Shown here piece by piece: positions 40,717 through 49,782 of a stretch of 64,000 bases of DNA. The notes under the pieces are model-generated. The model had not been told where the DNA came from. It saw only the letters and a program-made list of their open reading frames with translations, and ran no database searches. How positions within the stretch are numbered: position 1 is the stretch's first letter; each line of letters starts with the position of its first letter. The translations under genes and the position numbers were made by a program. The stretch is from Algoriphagus halophilus (GTDB lineage Bacteria > Bacteroidota > Bacteroidia > Cytophagales > Cyclobacteriaceae): assembly GCF_900129785.1 (NCBI RefSeq), contig NZ_FSRC01000001.1:992001-1056000 (forward strand), given 5' to 3'.

Positions 40717-41973
40717 TTATTTATTTGATTCAAGCTTTTTTATTCTATCCTTATAGTAGTCTTCGCCACTAATTTCATATGCTATTCTTGCATACTTTAA
40801 TGCGTTTTCTTTGTCTTTTTCAGATTCAAAATAATCTGCCATAGAATCATATACATTAGGACTTTTGGGATAATAGTCAATGTTTATTTTAAAGAAAGCA
40901 TATGATTTTTCACTCTGACCCATCGATAATAATTGATAACCAAGTCGATTTATTACTTGTTCTTCCGGCATAACAGTATACCCAAAATGACTACTTAGTT
41001 CTTTATTTCGTTTATTAAAAATGTTGAGTGCTTCGTCTACAGGCGTATCAGCGTTTTTAATTTTCATCAAATCATTTTTATTTTCTGGGTACCAACTAAA
41101 GAGAAAACATAAAGCATCATAGGTTGATCTTAGAACAACACTATTATGGTCTTCATTGTCATAATACTTCCAATCAAAATTTAGTTTATTTTGATTAGTT
41201 TCACTTGCTGTCTTTGCAAAGGTCAAAATATGACGAATATGTTCTGTTGCTCTTGAGTTATCTTTTAAAACAGAAGTCGTGTCAAGATTTAAATTTAATC
41301 TTGACATCGTATTAGCAACTCCTACAAAAAGTGATTTTTGAAAAAATTGAGTGTTCTTTAAATAAGTCGAATACTCTTTTAAATAATCGTAATCGCCACC
41401 CCTCCATAGACTGGGTTCAATTGCTATATAGTTATTAAAACTAGCGGAATTTAAAAATAATGAATTTAATACAAGTAAACCCCCAATTGAATGTCCAAAA
41501 AAGGTGCGATAAGGTGTTGTAGGATATTTGCTATCTACATAAGGAAGCAATTCATTTTGAATAAACTGAGTAAATTTCTCCCCACCACCAGGTAAAGGGG
41601 AAGCAGGACTTGGATTGTGGGGTTTTGTTGGTGTTAAATCTCTTAGTCTGTTAGTATTATTATCTACTCCAATAATAATCATTTCGGGTACTTTAACCCC
41701 TTCAAGTTGCTGCAGAATTGCTCTAATTTTAAGTAGCTGTGTATCTCCATCTAAAACGATGAGAACCGGATATTTTTTGTTCTTGTCAGATGTTACACTT
41801 TCCGGTACATGTACCCAGATCTTTCTGTATTCACCTAATGTTTTTGAATATAAACTATCAACAAGCCCTATTTCAAATAAATACTGTTGGTCCTTTTTTG
41901 ATTGAGAAAATAATGAATTATGAATAATCATTATTAGTGAGATTGTAAGTATTATTAGTGGCTTATTAATCAT
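40717..41973 (-). CDS. Esterase-like alpha/beta hydrolase with TPR tail (cassette gene)
   Basis: A 418-residue exported protein with an N-terminal hydrophobic signal. Residues about 50-300 form an esterase of the Fes/IroE (esterase D) type: KKYPVLIVLDGD, nucleophile motif FFGHSIGGLL, and HNSVV for the His. The last 80 residues look like TPR-type helices (ENALKYARIAYEISGEDYY). It may hydrolyse siderophore or sugar esters, but the substrate is unknown. AT-rich, unlike the neighbouring S9 gene. The stop lies just inside the site 2 boundary. Confidence 0.85.
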   Translation of the reverse strand: MINKPLIILTISLIMIIHNSLFSQSKKDQQYLFEIGLVDSLYSKTLGEYRKIWVHVPESVTSDKNKKYPVLIVLDGDTQLLKIRAILQQLEGVKVPEMIIIGVDNNTNRLRDLTPTKPHNPSPASPLPGGGEKFTQFIQNELLPYVDSKYPTTPYRTFFGHSIGGLLVLNSLFLNSASFNNYIAIEPSLWRGGDYDYLKEYSTYLKNTQFFQKSLFVGVANTMSRLNLNLDTTSVLKDNSRATEHIRHILTFAKTASETNQNKLNFDWKYYDNEDHNSVVLRSTYDALCFLFSWYPENKNDLMKIKNADTPVDEALNIFNKRNKELSSHFGYTVMPEEQVINRLGYQLLSMGQSEKSYAFFKINIDYYPKSPNVYDSMADYFESEKDKENALKYARIAYEISGEDYYKDRIKKLESNK

Positions 41974-42000
41974 ATAATTTATTTTTTTTTAGTATTTGAG

Positions 42001-42279
42001 GCTAACGGTTTGGCTATGCGTAGTGCGGGATTAGGATGTACTCCATTCTCAGCCAACCAATATGTTTGTTAATTTTCACCGACTTTCATTTCAATACTAC
42101 AACCTATATTACGTATTGGTTTTGTGGTAAAAGGTTTTTTATATTTTATTTTTTATGTTTATCCTCTGTTAATGATGATTATTTTATTTTAGAATAAGAG
42201 CGATTTTATCAGAATTACGCCATTTAGTTGTTATCTAGTTATAAGAATACTAAAGCTTCATTAAGCTAATCAGTTTACC
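42001..42279 (-). repeat. attC-like site 3
   Basis: Left core GCTAACG (42001-42007) with arm GGTTTGGCTATG. Right core GTTTACC (42273-42279), with arm reading AAACTGATTAGCTTAATG on the other strand, aligns to it. The sigma54 gene stop (42275-42277) lies inside the right core. The loop is long (about 240 bp). Confidence 0.55.
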
Positions 42280-44182
42280 CAATAGCTACTTGCTTTATTC
42301 CAAATTTTTTAATTTTAGAAGTTAAGGTAGTTCTAGGAAGGTTCAGTAAATGGGCAGCGCCATCTTCACCTGAAATTCTCCAGTTTGTAAGATTTAAAGC
42401 ATTTATAATATTGTTTTTTTCTATTTCTATAATATCATCATTAGTAAGTATGCTGGGACTTTTAGAGTTTTCAGGGGTTTTATTTTCTGAATTAGGCAAA
42501 ATGGAATCAAGATTAAAATTTCCATCCTTGGAAGTGATAACACCTCGTTCAATAATATTTTGAAGCTCTCTGACATTTCCCGGCCAATGATATAACGATA
42601 GTTTATTCAAATCCCTTTTCGTTAATGGCATTACATACAGGGCTTTGTTTTTGGTGAATTTTTCAAAAAAGGCATTAGCAATCAGTGTAATGTCATCTCC
42701 TCTTTCTCTTAGAGGCGGTATATTGATGGGAAAAACATTAAGTCTGTAAAAGAGATCTTCTCTAAATTTACCTTCTTCAATTTGTTTTTGAAGATTTCTA
42801 TGGGTTGCTGCAATTATTCTAACGTCCACTTTTTTGGTTTCCGAACTTCCAACAGGCTCGAAAGTACCTTCTTGAATCACCCGTAATAATTTTGCTTGTA
42901 ATGGCAATGGAAGCTCGGCTATTTCATCAAGAAATATGCTTCCTTGATCTGCTAATGAAAACCGGCCTTCTCTTGCTGTTAATGCTCCAGTAAAAGCCCC
43001 TTTAACATGTCCAAAGAGTTCACTTTCGATTAATTCAGCAGGTAGCGCGGCGCAATTTAATGTGATCATAGGTTTAGAACTTCGATCACTTGACTCATGT
43101 ACCGCTTTAGCAAATAATTCCTTTCCTGTGCCAGTTTCACCAAGAATCAATACATTGGCATTAGTCCTTGCAACCTGTATTACTTGTTCAAGACATTTTT
43201 TGATAGGCTCACTGTCACCAATAATATAATTGAATTGTTGTGCATTTACTTTTTCTTTGAGCATGGCAGTTTCAGCATGTAATTCTTTAATTTTCATATT
43301 GCTGGATACCTCATCTTTAATGTTTCTTATAAATAATGCATAGTATAGATTATTCTCAAATAGGTAGGAGGATAGATTTATTTTGGTGGGAAAGGACTCG
43401 CCCTTACAATTGAGACATACAAAAGGTTCTTCGAAATTTAGTGAGCCATTTGTGTCACATAAATTGTTGTAATTTAGAATTGATAATTCAAAGGTTTTGG
43501 AGGAATGAGCATCAAATAGATTCTTAACATCTATACCTAAAAATACAAGGTCTTTAAATTCGAATAGTTGATTAGCAGCATCATTAGCTTGAGTAATTTT
43601 AAACTCTGAATTGAATTCAATGATAGCATCGGTTGTGCCATTCACTAATCTGTATAATTTAGATTCACTTTCAATTACTTTTTTTTGGATTAGTTCACGC
43701 CTTAACTCTGCAGCTGCTCTTGATGCAAATATTTTAAAAATCGCAAATACTTCAGGAATTTCAGGCATGGGTTTATTGTCTAATAAGGCCAAATGGCCAA
43801 GTATTTTCCCATCTATATCTCTTAAGGAAATGCCCATATAACTAACTGCTCCTAAAGGCTTAAGATCAGGGTCTTTTGGGTAGAGATCAATTACTTTATT
43901 AGGTATATGACAAATGTCGTGACCATTTAAAACGGGTTCACACGGGGTATTGGGTACGGAATACTCATATTTATCTACGTATGCCCCGTCCAACCAAAAA
44001 GCCAGGGCATTCAATTTATTTTGGTCCTCCCAGTATTCTGTGACCCATACGCCATAGACATCTAAAATTTCAGCTAAATGCTTTACCAAAGCTTCAAAAA
44101 ATTCTTTCCCTGTAAATTGAGAGGTACTTTCTACAATTTGTTTTAAAGCAATTATTGAGGGTGTGCTTTTTTGTGGTTGCAT
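42275..44182 (-). CDS. Sigma54-dependent activator with GAF and PAS domains (cassette gene)
   Basis: Enhancer-binding protein, 635 residues. GAF-like sensor at about 15-165, PAS at about 170-300, AAA+ core with Walker A GETGTGKE and the intact GAFTGA loop, and a C-terminal Fis-type HTH (INALNLTNWRISGEDGAAHLLNLPRTTLTSKIKK). It probably activates the divergent OsmC gene, and palindromes lie between them. Both genes share one cassette. Regulatory genes with a divergent partner are unusual cassette cargo. Confidence 0.92.
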   Translation of the reverse strand: MQPQKSTPSIIALKQIVESTSQFTGKEFFEALVKHLAEILDVYGVWVTEYWEDQNKLNALAFWLDGAYVDKYEYSVPNTPCEPVLNGHDICHIPNKVIDLYPKDPDLKPLGAVSYMGISLRDIDGKILGHLALLDNKPMPEIPEVFAIFKIFASRAAAELRRELIQKKVIESESKLYRLVNGTTDAIIEFNSEFKITQANDAANQLFEFKDLVFLGIDVKNLFDAHSSKTFELSILNYNNLCDTNGSLNFEEPFVCLNCKGESFPTKINLSSYLFENNLYYALFIRNIKDEVSSNMKIKELHAETAMLKEKVNAQQFNYIIGDSEPIKKCLEQVIQVARTNANVLILGETGTGKELFAKAVHESSDRSSKPMITLNCAALPAELIESELFGHVKGAFTGALTAREGRFSLADQGSIFLDEIAELPLPLQAKLLRVIQEGTFEPVGSSETKKVDVRIIAATHRNLQKQIEEGKFREDLFYRLNVFPINIPPLRERGDDITLIANAFFEKFTKNKALYVMPLTKRDLNKLSLYHWPGNVRELQNIIERGVITSKDGNFNLDSILPNSENKTPENSKSPSILTNDDIIEIEKNNIINALNLTNWRISGEDGAAHLLNLPRTTLTSKIKKFGIKQVAIG

Positions 44183-44230
44183 GATGAAAAATAATTACTG
44201 ACGAATTTAAGTTACCTGAAAAATGAATTA

Positions 44231-44290
44231 TGACGAAATATCGTCAACACTATTTGATAATATTTATTTTAAAACACTGATAATCAGTGT
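44231..44290. promoter_or_regulatory. Two palindromes between activator and OsmC gene
   Basis: TGACGAAATATCGTCA (44231-44246, 6-bp arms) and ACACTGATAATCAGTGT (44274-44290, 8-bp arms around one base). They are candidate binding sites for the sigma54 activator. I do not see a convincing -24/-12 element. Confidence 0.55.
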
Positions 44291-44353
44291 ATTGTGTTTT
44301 AGGTATGAGGCATGTTTATTCCTAAACATTATAAACAAAAAAATATTTTAAAA

Positions 44354-44914
44354 ATGGAAACATTACAAAAAACAGTAAACGGATTCAAATCTCAAGATAT
44401 TATGGATACCGTTGGAGCAATTCAATCTAACCCTGAAATTGCAAAATTTAAATTTAGAGCTAGAAACAAATGGATTTCTGGAGGACACAACAGAAGTACT
44501 ATTCAAGATTTTTATGGTGCTTGTAGAGAAGACGAAACCAGAAAGGAACCATTTGTTTTTGACAACAGTGAACCACCAATTTTATTGGGAAACAACGAAG
44601 GTGCTAACCCTGTAGAATTTATTCTTCATGGTTTGGCTGGTTGTATGACCACAACCATGATGCTTCATGCTGCTGCCAACGGAATTTCTGTGGATCATGT
44701 AGAGTCAAGTTTAGAAGGAGATCTCGATGTTCAAGGTTTTTTAGGATTGGACGAAACTATTAGAAATGGGTATCAGAAGATCAAAGTGAACTTCAAGATA
44801 GAAGGAGACCTTACAGAGGAAGAAAAGCAAAAATTAATTTCCTTTGCATATATGTCACCTGTTTTTGACATTGTTACGAACAAAGTTCCAGTGTCCTTAT
44901 CACTTAATGCGTAA
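44354..44914 (+). CDS. OsmC/Ohr-family protein (cassette gene)
   Basis: Thiol-dependent peroxidase-like protein, 186 residues from METLQKTV. FILHGLAGCMTTTMMLHAAANGI carries the second conserved Cys. The first Cys is seen in DFYGACRED. It may remove organic hydroperoxides or be a stress protein of unknown chemistry. It is the only clear plus-strand gene inside the array, followed by its own strong terminator. Confidence 0.88.
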   Translation: METLQKTVNGFKSQDIMDTVGAIQSNPEIAKFKFRARNKWISGGHNRSTIQDFYGACREDETRKEPFVFDNSEPPILLGNNEGANPVEFILHGLAGCMTTTMMLHAAANGISVDHVESSLEGDLDVQGFLGLDETIRNGYQKIKVNFKIEGDLTEEEKQKLISFAYMSPVFDIVTNKVPVSLSLNA

Positions 44915-44940
44915 AGGAAGAGTTGCATTTTGTAACTTAT

Positions 44941-44980
44941 ATTAAATAATAAAGGACCATAAGGGCCTTTATTATTTAAT
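44941..44980 (+). terminator. Terminator after OsmC gene
   Basis: 15-bp perfect inverted repeat ATTAAATAATAAAGG (44941-44955) and CCTTTATTATTTAAT (44966-44980) with a 10-base loop. Confidence 0.8.
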
Positions 44981-44995
44981 ATTAATTTGTCTTTT

Positions 44996-45046
44996 GTAAA
45001 CGTTCAGTATATGCCGTGTTTTACTACGCTATATACATTGTTGGCA
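44996..45046 (-). repeat. attC-like site 4 (short)
   Basis: Left core GTAAACG (44996-45002), right core GTTGGCA (45040-45046). The arms share GTATAT and GC. About 51 bp, the shortest site. Confidence 0.6.
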
Positions 45047-45055
45047 TTTCGTAAA

Positions 45056-45652
45056 TTATTTTTTCATGTTTTCTAATTTGATTTTGAAGCCATAATAAGC
45101 ATTAATTAGAAAAAGTAAATTTGTGAGAGGCCCTATTATTAATGCTTGTTTCCAGCCGATAAAACCCATGAATGATATGGAAAAAGCAATAAGTGCAATA
45201 CTTGCAAAGCCAACAGCAGAAAATCGAATCCATTTATTTAATAACAAGTCATAGAGATATAGATGTATCAGACCTCCAAGGAAAACTATATTTCCAAATA
45301 CAAAAACGACGATAGCCATTTGATTAGCCATTTCTGCAATTTCAAAAGGCGTATTTTGATAACCGCCAAGCATAATTGGATATAAACTGAGTGAAATTAA
45401 TTGGCCAACAGAAACTAACGTCCAACTAATCTTTTTAAAGTTAATAGCGAAATAAATTGCTCCAATTGCAATCATAGTCATAAAAACAAATTCGGCTTTC
45501 CAATGGCCTGCATAAATATCCCAATTCTCGTTTATATAATTATGTCTTTCAAGGGGATCTAATGGCGCTTTACTCGAAAGATAGATATAAATTCCAATGG
45601 TAATGTTTATAAACAAATTTCCTAGTATCCAAAGTGTTTTTGCTAATTTCAT
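45056..45652 (-). CDS. Multi-pass membrane protein, unknown (cassette gene)
   Basis: A 198-residue protein with about six hydrophobic helices and no recognisable motif. The N-terminus is MKLAKTLWILGNLFINITIGIY. Flanked by attC-like sites 4 and 5. Function unknown, typical of sedentary-array cargo. Confidence 0.75.
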   Translation of the reverse strand: MKLAKTLWILGNLFINITIGIYIYLSSKAPLDPLERHNYINENWDIYAGHWKAEFVFMTMIAIGAIYFAINFKKISWTLVSVGQLISLSLYPIMLGGYQNTPFEIAEMANQMAIVVFVFGNIVFLGGLIHLYLYDLLLNKWIRFSAVGFASIALIAFSISFMGFIGWKQALIIGPLTNLLFLINAYYGFKIKLENMKK

Positions 45653-45673
45653 ATCTTATTATTTATAATGAAT

Positions 45674-45835
45674 ACCAACGTTTTGGCTATGATGAGTGGG
45701 GATTAGAAAGCACTAACCTTTCCTCTCGCACATAGCCACGCCTTTATTTAAATTTAAAACTTGTTGCGGACTTTCCAATCCCCACCAAAGTATCCTGACC
45801 GTTAAAACCCCATTCATTTATAGCATTTGTTAGCA
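45674..45835 (-). repeat. attC-like site 5
   Basis: Left core ACCAACG (45674-45680), right core GTTAGCA (45829-45835). Its interior is nearly identical to site 12, including GTGGGGATTAGAAAGCACTA and the segment CACATAGCCACGCC. The arms pair through GCTAT, TGA and TGGGG. Confidence 0.8.
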
Positions 45836-45840
45836 ATATT

Positions 45841-46410
45841 TTAATCAGTTAGTATTTTAACATTCAATAATTTGGCAATATCCTTGGCCGAATTCTTAGA
45901 CAATTCAATTAGTTCACCGTTCGCATTCTTCTTGGAAGTTCTCACTCCCTTCAGAGGAATTAATTTGATCAATTTTCCGCTCTTGAGTTGTAAGTGGATT
46001 GAGCTTGCGATAGTATCGGATCCTTGAATTGCTCCGTTGGAATTTTTTAGTCCTGAATTCCTTTTATTCTTTATCAAGACGTGACTTATATCGTCAATTT
46101 GAATGAATTTTTTACCTGTGAATTTATTCAACACAGCCATTCCAGTCTGATTATTGATTATCAATGTTCGAAAATTAAGTGCTATTAAATCTATAAATCC
46201 AAAGAAAAGTAAAAGCCCGAATGCTCCAAGTATGGATATTAGAATGTTAGCTATAAAAGTATTGGACATTTTCATATTAAGAAAAGCTAATACAATTAAA
46301 GCCATCCCAAGAATAAAAAGGAAAAGGAATTCGAACATGGTTATTGGGAATTTAAAGCTCACCTTCGTTTGCCCATTTCCTATTCGTTCTACTTCAGTAA
46401 TTTTCTTCAA
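45841..46410 (-). CDS. Membrane protein with PH-like C-terminal part, unknown (cassette gene)
   Basis: A 189-residue protein with two hydrophobic helices near residues 25-80, and a beta-rich part (GMAVLNKFTGKKFIQIDDISHVLIKN), suggesting a bPH-like domain. Its 3' end lies beside site 5. Function unknown. Confidence 0.72.
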   Translation of the reverse strand: MKKITEVERIGNGQTKVSFKFPITMFEFLFLFILGMALIVLAFLNMKMSNTFIANILISILGAFGLLLFFGFIDLIALNFRTLIINNQTGMAVLNKFTGKKFIQIDDISHVLIKNKRNSGLKNSNGAIQGSDTIASSIHLQLKSGKLIKLIPLKGVRTSKKNANGELIELSKNSAKDIAKLLNVKILTD

Positions 46411-46429
46411 TTGTGAATTTTCAATTATT

Positions 46430-46605
46430 GCTAACGTTTGTGTATTAGCCTGTGCGTTTAGTTGCCACGAAGCTACACATTTGGATAAAAATAAAGCATT
46501 CTGAGGTAAAGCGTAATTCGTTTTTAGGAAGCTTTGTTTGGTGATTTGGGTGAGGTGGGGGATTCTGAACCGAAACGGCTAGCATGGCTTAACACCGTGT
46601 TAGGC
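46430..46605 (-). repeat. attC-like site 6
   Basis: Left core GCTAACG (46430-46436), right core GTTAGGC (46599-46605). The arms share GTGT, TTAGCC or TAAGCC, and TGC. The ancestral HepT stop falls in the right core. Confidence 0.72.
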
Positions 46606-46953
46606 AACGTGATATTTAAGGAGTAAATCCACTTCCGTTTTTAATTTCGGAAGATGATTGATCAAAATCGACCAAATGTTTTCATCTGATATACTATCGT
46701 AAGCGTGAATCACTTAATTTCTTAATCCTACAATTGCACGAGCATTTTTTATTTTCTCTTCAAATAAATCATCCCTTTTTAAGATTCGATTAACTGCTTC
46801 TCCAATGATTTCAAGGTTACGTTCAACCGCTCTTTTCAACATTGTATTTTCCTTATAATCGAAAAAGTTAAACTCTTCTTCTGGAAAAAATGATTCAATT
46901 TCCTCAATTGATAGTTTGATGTCAAACAACCACTTTTCAATTCTCTCATCCAT
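46600..46953 (-). pseudogene. hepT: HepT-like HEPN toxin with internal ochre stop (cassette gene)
   Basis: HEPN ribonuclease partner of MntA. The first 79 codons read MDERIEKWLFDIKLSIEEIES... and stop at TAA (46714-46716). The frame then continues for 37 more codons, VIHAYDSISDENIWSILINH..., ending with TAA at 46600-46602 inside the attC-like right core. The stop replaces one residue in RN*VIHAY, which is the Rx4-6H catalytic motif of HEPN toxins. Read through, the protein would have 117 residues, normal for the family. So the toxin looks inactivated by a single CAA-to-TAA type change, or needs readthrough. The start overlaps the mntA end by 8 bases. Confidence 0.82.
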
Positions 46954-47245
46954 AGATCAACTGTTTTGTTCTTTCTATAGAGCGGATCAAAACAGGGTTT
47001 TTTAAAGTTTGTTCTTCAACTAAATCGACTTTCCGTTTCAATAAGCCCTCAAGCTTACTTTTAAAGTCCATGTAGTTTTCAAAATAACGACCTAAATCAA
47101 ACTTACGGAAGCTAACAAGCAAGTCCACATCACTTGATTCTGTAAAAGCATCAGTTTCAGCAGAACCAAAAAGGTATAGCTTATCCACTTCGTGCGAAGA
47201 GCATAATTGAATGATTTTATCAATATTGTTTTTTACTATACCCAT
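46946..47245 (-). CDS. mntA: MntA-like minimal nucleotidyltransferase antitoxin (cassette gene)
   Basis: A 99-residue nucleotidyltransferase. The GSx10DxD signature is Gly27-Ser28 and Asp39-x-Asp41 (GSAETDAFTESSDVD). Such proteins AMPylate and neutralise the HepT HEPN toxin. It is upstream of hepT on the same strand and overlaps its start. Cassette ends GTTAGGCAAC and GTTGCCTAAC flank the pair exactly. Confidence 0.9.
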   Translation of the reverse strand: MGIVKNNIDKIIQLCSSHEVDKLYLFGSAETDAFTESSDVDLLVSFRKFDLGRYFENYMDFKSKLEGLLKRKVDLVEEQTLKNPVLIRSIERTKQLIYG

Positions 47246-47299
47246 ATCTCATAAATACGAAAATGATTGAAAAAGGAAACTAAGGCTATGATAATGTTG

Positions 47300-47384
47300 C
47301 CTAACGCCAAGATGAATTTGGTTTGAAAGATAATATGTGAATGTTTACCGTTCCCCGAGCATGTTTGCTTTGCCTTTGTTAGGT
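47300..47384 (-). repeat. attC-like site 7
   Basis: Left core CCTAACG (47300-47306), right core GTTAGGT (47378-47384). Arms are short and weaker than in other sites. The end of the next gene reaches into the site. Confidence 0.55.
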
Positions 47385-47830
47385 ACAGGCTTTTTTATTT
47401 TTAAGTCCTTTATTTCAGTGAATTTTGAAAAGTAGTTCTCCTGACTGTCGAAGGTGTAGCCATTGGTTTCGAGTCCAAGTTTAAAATCTCGGGTTTCGAT
47501 TTCTAGAACTGTTGGATCTATTGAATACTCTCCAACTCTCATTCTGAAGTATCTCGCAATTTCAATACGAACTCCAAGTTTCAAGAGTATCCACATAGGA
47601 TAAAGCCAAATAGGTTCAACAATCTCTTGACCTTTTCTAAGTTCAAGTTTACTGATGTCTGAGAAAGGAATGGGGATGGAAATAGATTGATTGTTCTTGA
47701 ATACTCTTAGCAGAAGTCCATTCGTGAATGTTTGAAGGATTCCTTTCGCATTCTCCATCAACTCTATTCGCTCCACTGAATCAAAGGACTTAATGAAATA
47801 AGTGGTGCTTCCGATCAAACCATTTTTCAC
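47345..47830 (-). CDS. Cassette protein of unknown function
   Basis: A 161-residue protein of mixed strand/helix, without signal or membrane segment except a short hydrophobic stretch near VEPIWLYPMWILLKLG. Its last residues (NKGKANMLGER) are encoded inside attC-like site 7, beyond the right core, so the gene has taken over part of the recombination site. No family recognised. Confidence 0.65.
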   Translation of the reverse strand: MKNGLIGSTTYFIKSFDSVERIELMENAKGILQTFTNGLLLRVFKNNQSISIPIPFSDISKLELRKGQEIVEPIWLYPMWILLKLGVRIEIARYFRMRVGEYSIDPTVLEIETRDFKLGLETNGYTFDSQENYFSKFTEIKDLKIKKPVPNKGKANMLGER

Positions 47831-47910
47831 TTCTTCTCCAATTATCTGAAGAAGTTTGTATTACGGGACGTCATGTGAATTGAAGTACGTCATTTCATTT
47901 TCAGCTTGCA

Positions 47911-48038
47911 CCTAACGGTTTGCATATGGCTTTTGGCGGTTTCGGAACACTTTCTCCCCCCTGAAACCAAAGCCTGCTTAGGAGCGAAAACCTTATTTTA
48001 AGACGTTCAACCGGCATAAGCTATATGTGATGTTATGT
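47911..48038 (-). repeat. attC-like site 8
   Basis: Left core CCTAACG (47911-47917), right core GTTATGT (48032-48038). The arms share GCATATGGCTT or ACATATAGCTT in reverse-complement register. Confidence 0.75.
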
Positions 48039-48046
48039 GGTGTTTA

Positions 48047-48844
48047 TTATTCTTTCGCAAAAAATATCCTAACATTATTATCGGTTTTAACCGGGATACC
48101 TTTGATTTTTCCGGGTATCCATCTTGAATAATTAGTTTTTAGTTCCTTTACCGCAATTTTGAATAAATAATCTCTAAATTTCTTATTCTCTTCCAAATGA
48201 GGCACAAAATTGCTTATATAAAAGTCTGAGATTGTGCTGTCTTTTTCTATTATAAAGCCTATGTCAAAAAAAGGCCAACCTCCGTATTCAGTTTTATCTT
48301 CCACGATATTTAGATTATTTACTTTTATAGTTGTTAAATAATCTCCATTTCTTTCTAATTCTTTTGGTAGTCTTGGCCTTTCGTCACAATCCCAATATCT
48401 CACAAGTATATTTTCTGATTGAGTACGAAATAAGAAAAGACTATCAGCTTTTTCATGCAGATCTTCTTTGAAGCCTATTCCATATTTCTCAATAATTACT
48501 TTATCCATGAAATCCCCATAACAACCCTGTGTTTGACCTTCATAAATTACATCACTTATTAAGTCAAAATCGAATGTCAATCCATATTCTTTGCAAAGTT
48601 TCCTTAACTCACTTTCATATCGAATATCTCCAAAAAGAAACCCAATAGGTTGGGTGAATACAACCCTTCCATTTTCTATATCTTTTTTAGCTCTTTCTAT
48701 TTCAAAAATGCAGAGTGTATCATTTGAATTAGGGTTATTTAAATATTGAATTCTCTCAAGTAATTCATCTACATAAAATTTCTGCTCGTCCTGTGAATAA
48801 CCATCAATTGAAATTAGTAAGAAAATTAGGAATAGGTACCTCAT
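48047..48844 (-). CDS. Secreted protein with TonB-C-like tail (cassette gene)
   Basis: A 265-residue exported protein (MRYLFLIFLLISIDGYSQ signal). The C-terminal 75 residues, FFDIGFIIEKDSTISDFY... and SRWIPGKIKGIPVK, resemble the TonB C-terminal fold often found in Bacteroidota exported proteins. Middle part is unknown. Flanked by sites 8 and 9. Confidence 0.72.
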   Translation of the reverse strand: MRYLFLIFLLISIDGYSQDEQKFYVDELLERIQYLNNPNSNDTLCIFEIERAKKDIENGRVVFTQPIGFLFGDIRYESELRKLCKEYGLTFDFDLISDVIYEGQTQGCYGDFMDKVIIEKYGIGFKEDLHEKADSLFLFRTQSENILVRYWDCDERPRLPKELERNGDYLTTIKVNNLNIVEDKTEYGGWPFFDIGFIIEKDSTISDFYISNFVPHLEENKKFRDYLFKIAVKELKTNYSRWIPGKIKGIPVKTDNNVRIFFAKE

Positions 48845-48859
48845 ATTATTTCAATGCCA

Positions 48860-48988
48860 CATAACGTCCCGTATAAAAAATTGTGCTAGCTGGCGAGCTG
48901 GATTGTCCGCAGGACAATCCGCTAAGCAAGAGAGAAGGGAGTTTCGATTCGAGACAGGCTTAAGCATTGTTTTTATATATTGTTGGCA
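48860..48988 (-). repeat. attC-like site 9 with internal hairpin
   Basis: Left core CATAACG (48860-48866), right core GTTGGCA (48982-48988). The arms share GTATAAAAAATTGTGCT against ATATAAAAACAATGCTT. The interior has a separate perfect 9-bp hairpin GGATTGTCC/GGACAATCC (48900-48920). Confidence 0.75.
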
Positions 48989-48993
48989 CACGT

Positions 48994-49617
48994 TTATTTT
49001 CCAGTCCGATAGTCCGTATTGGAGAAGTCAAAACCAGAAAAATCTTTAAAAAGTAAAATATTTTTCTCCTGTGTTAAGTAATCTTTTAAAACTTCATGCT
49101 TCCCTTTTGGAAAATTGATTTGTTCACCTGTAGTTAAATATGTGTTTCCCCCAAATTCACACGTACACAATTTGCCTCGTATCGCTGTTGCGTAAACTCT
49201 TACTTCTTCACGGTAGCCTTCTTGCCATTCCTTTTTAATTTCCTGGATCTTCTTCCTATTCTTTTTAACTAATACTCGCAATTCAGTAAGATATTCGCTG
49301 TAATTATCAGGAAAATTGAATTCCGTATCAGTAGTCATTGTATAAGGATAAGAAACCTTTCCAAGACAACAAGATTCCAATTGTTCGCTCCCATAAAATT
49401 CGTGTAGAAAAAGGGAAGAGATTTTAGGTTCTTTATATTCATCTACTTTCTCATACTTTTCCAATTCCGCAATCCAATAGTAAATAAAAGTTCCGTGAGA
49501 ATCTTTATTTCTGTCCATTTCAAAAGTCAGAATCACGAATTCTTTTTCAGTCAGATTTTGAGTAAATCCGCTGAATGAAATTAGTAGTAGAAATATTAAA
49601 ATTACCTTATTTTTCAA
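48994..49617 (-). CDS. Secreted protein, unknown (cassette gene)
   Basis: A 207-residue exported protein with signal MKNKVILIFLLLISFSGFTQ. Contains a CC pair (ESCCLGKVSYP) and a later CTC. No family recognised. Cassette ends GTTGGCACAC and GTGTGCCAAC match exactly. Confidence 0.7.
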   Translation of the reverse strand: MKNKVILIFLLLISFSGFTQNLTEKEFVILTFEMDRNKDSHGTFIYYWIAELEKYEKVDEYKEPKISSLFLHEFYGSEQLESCCLGKVSYPYTMTTDTEFNFPDNYSEYLTELRVLVKKNRKKIQEIKKEWQEGYREEVRVYATAIRGKLCTCEFGGNTYLTTGEQINFPKGKHEVLKDYLTQEKNILLFKDFSGFDFSNTDYRTGK

Positions 49618-49642
49618 TTTAGAAACGTTTTTTTATATGTGT

Positions 49643-49773
49643 GCCAACGGGATTCAGCTTGGAGACGGCGGGCAATCGGAGCCGTTCTCTTACAGCCTAC
49701 TCCTAACTCATATAAGATCCTAAACTTTCTATTTACTCGGAACCGCCCGCTGTCTTCCAAGGTGATGTTAGCA
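49643..49773 (-). repeat. attC-like site 10
   Basis: Left core GCCAACG (49643-49649), right core GTTAGCA (49767-49773). Arms pair through CTTGGA, GAC and GCGGGC. Most of its sequence is shared with site 11. Confidence 0.8.
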
Positions 49774-49782
49774 GAATTCATT

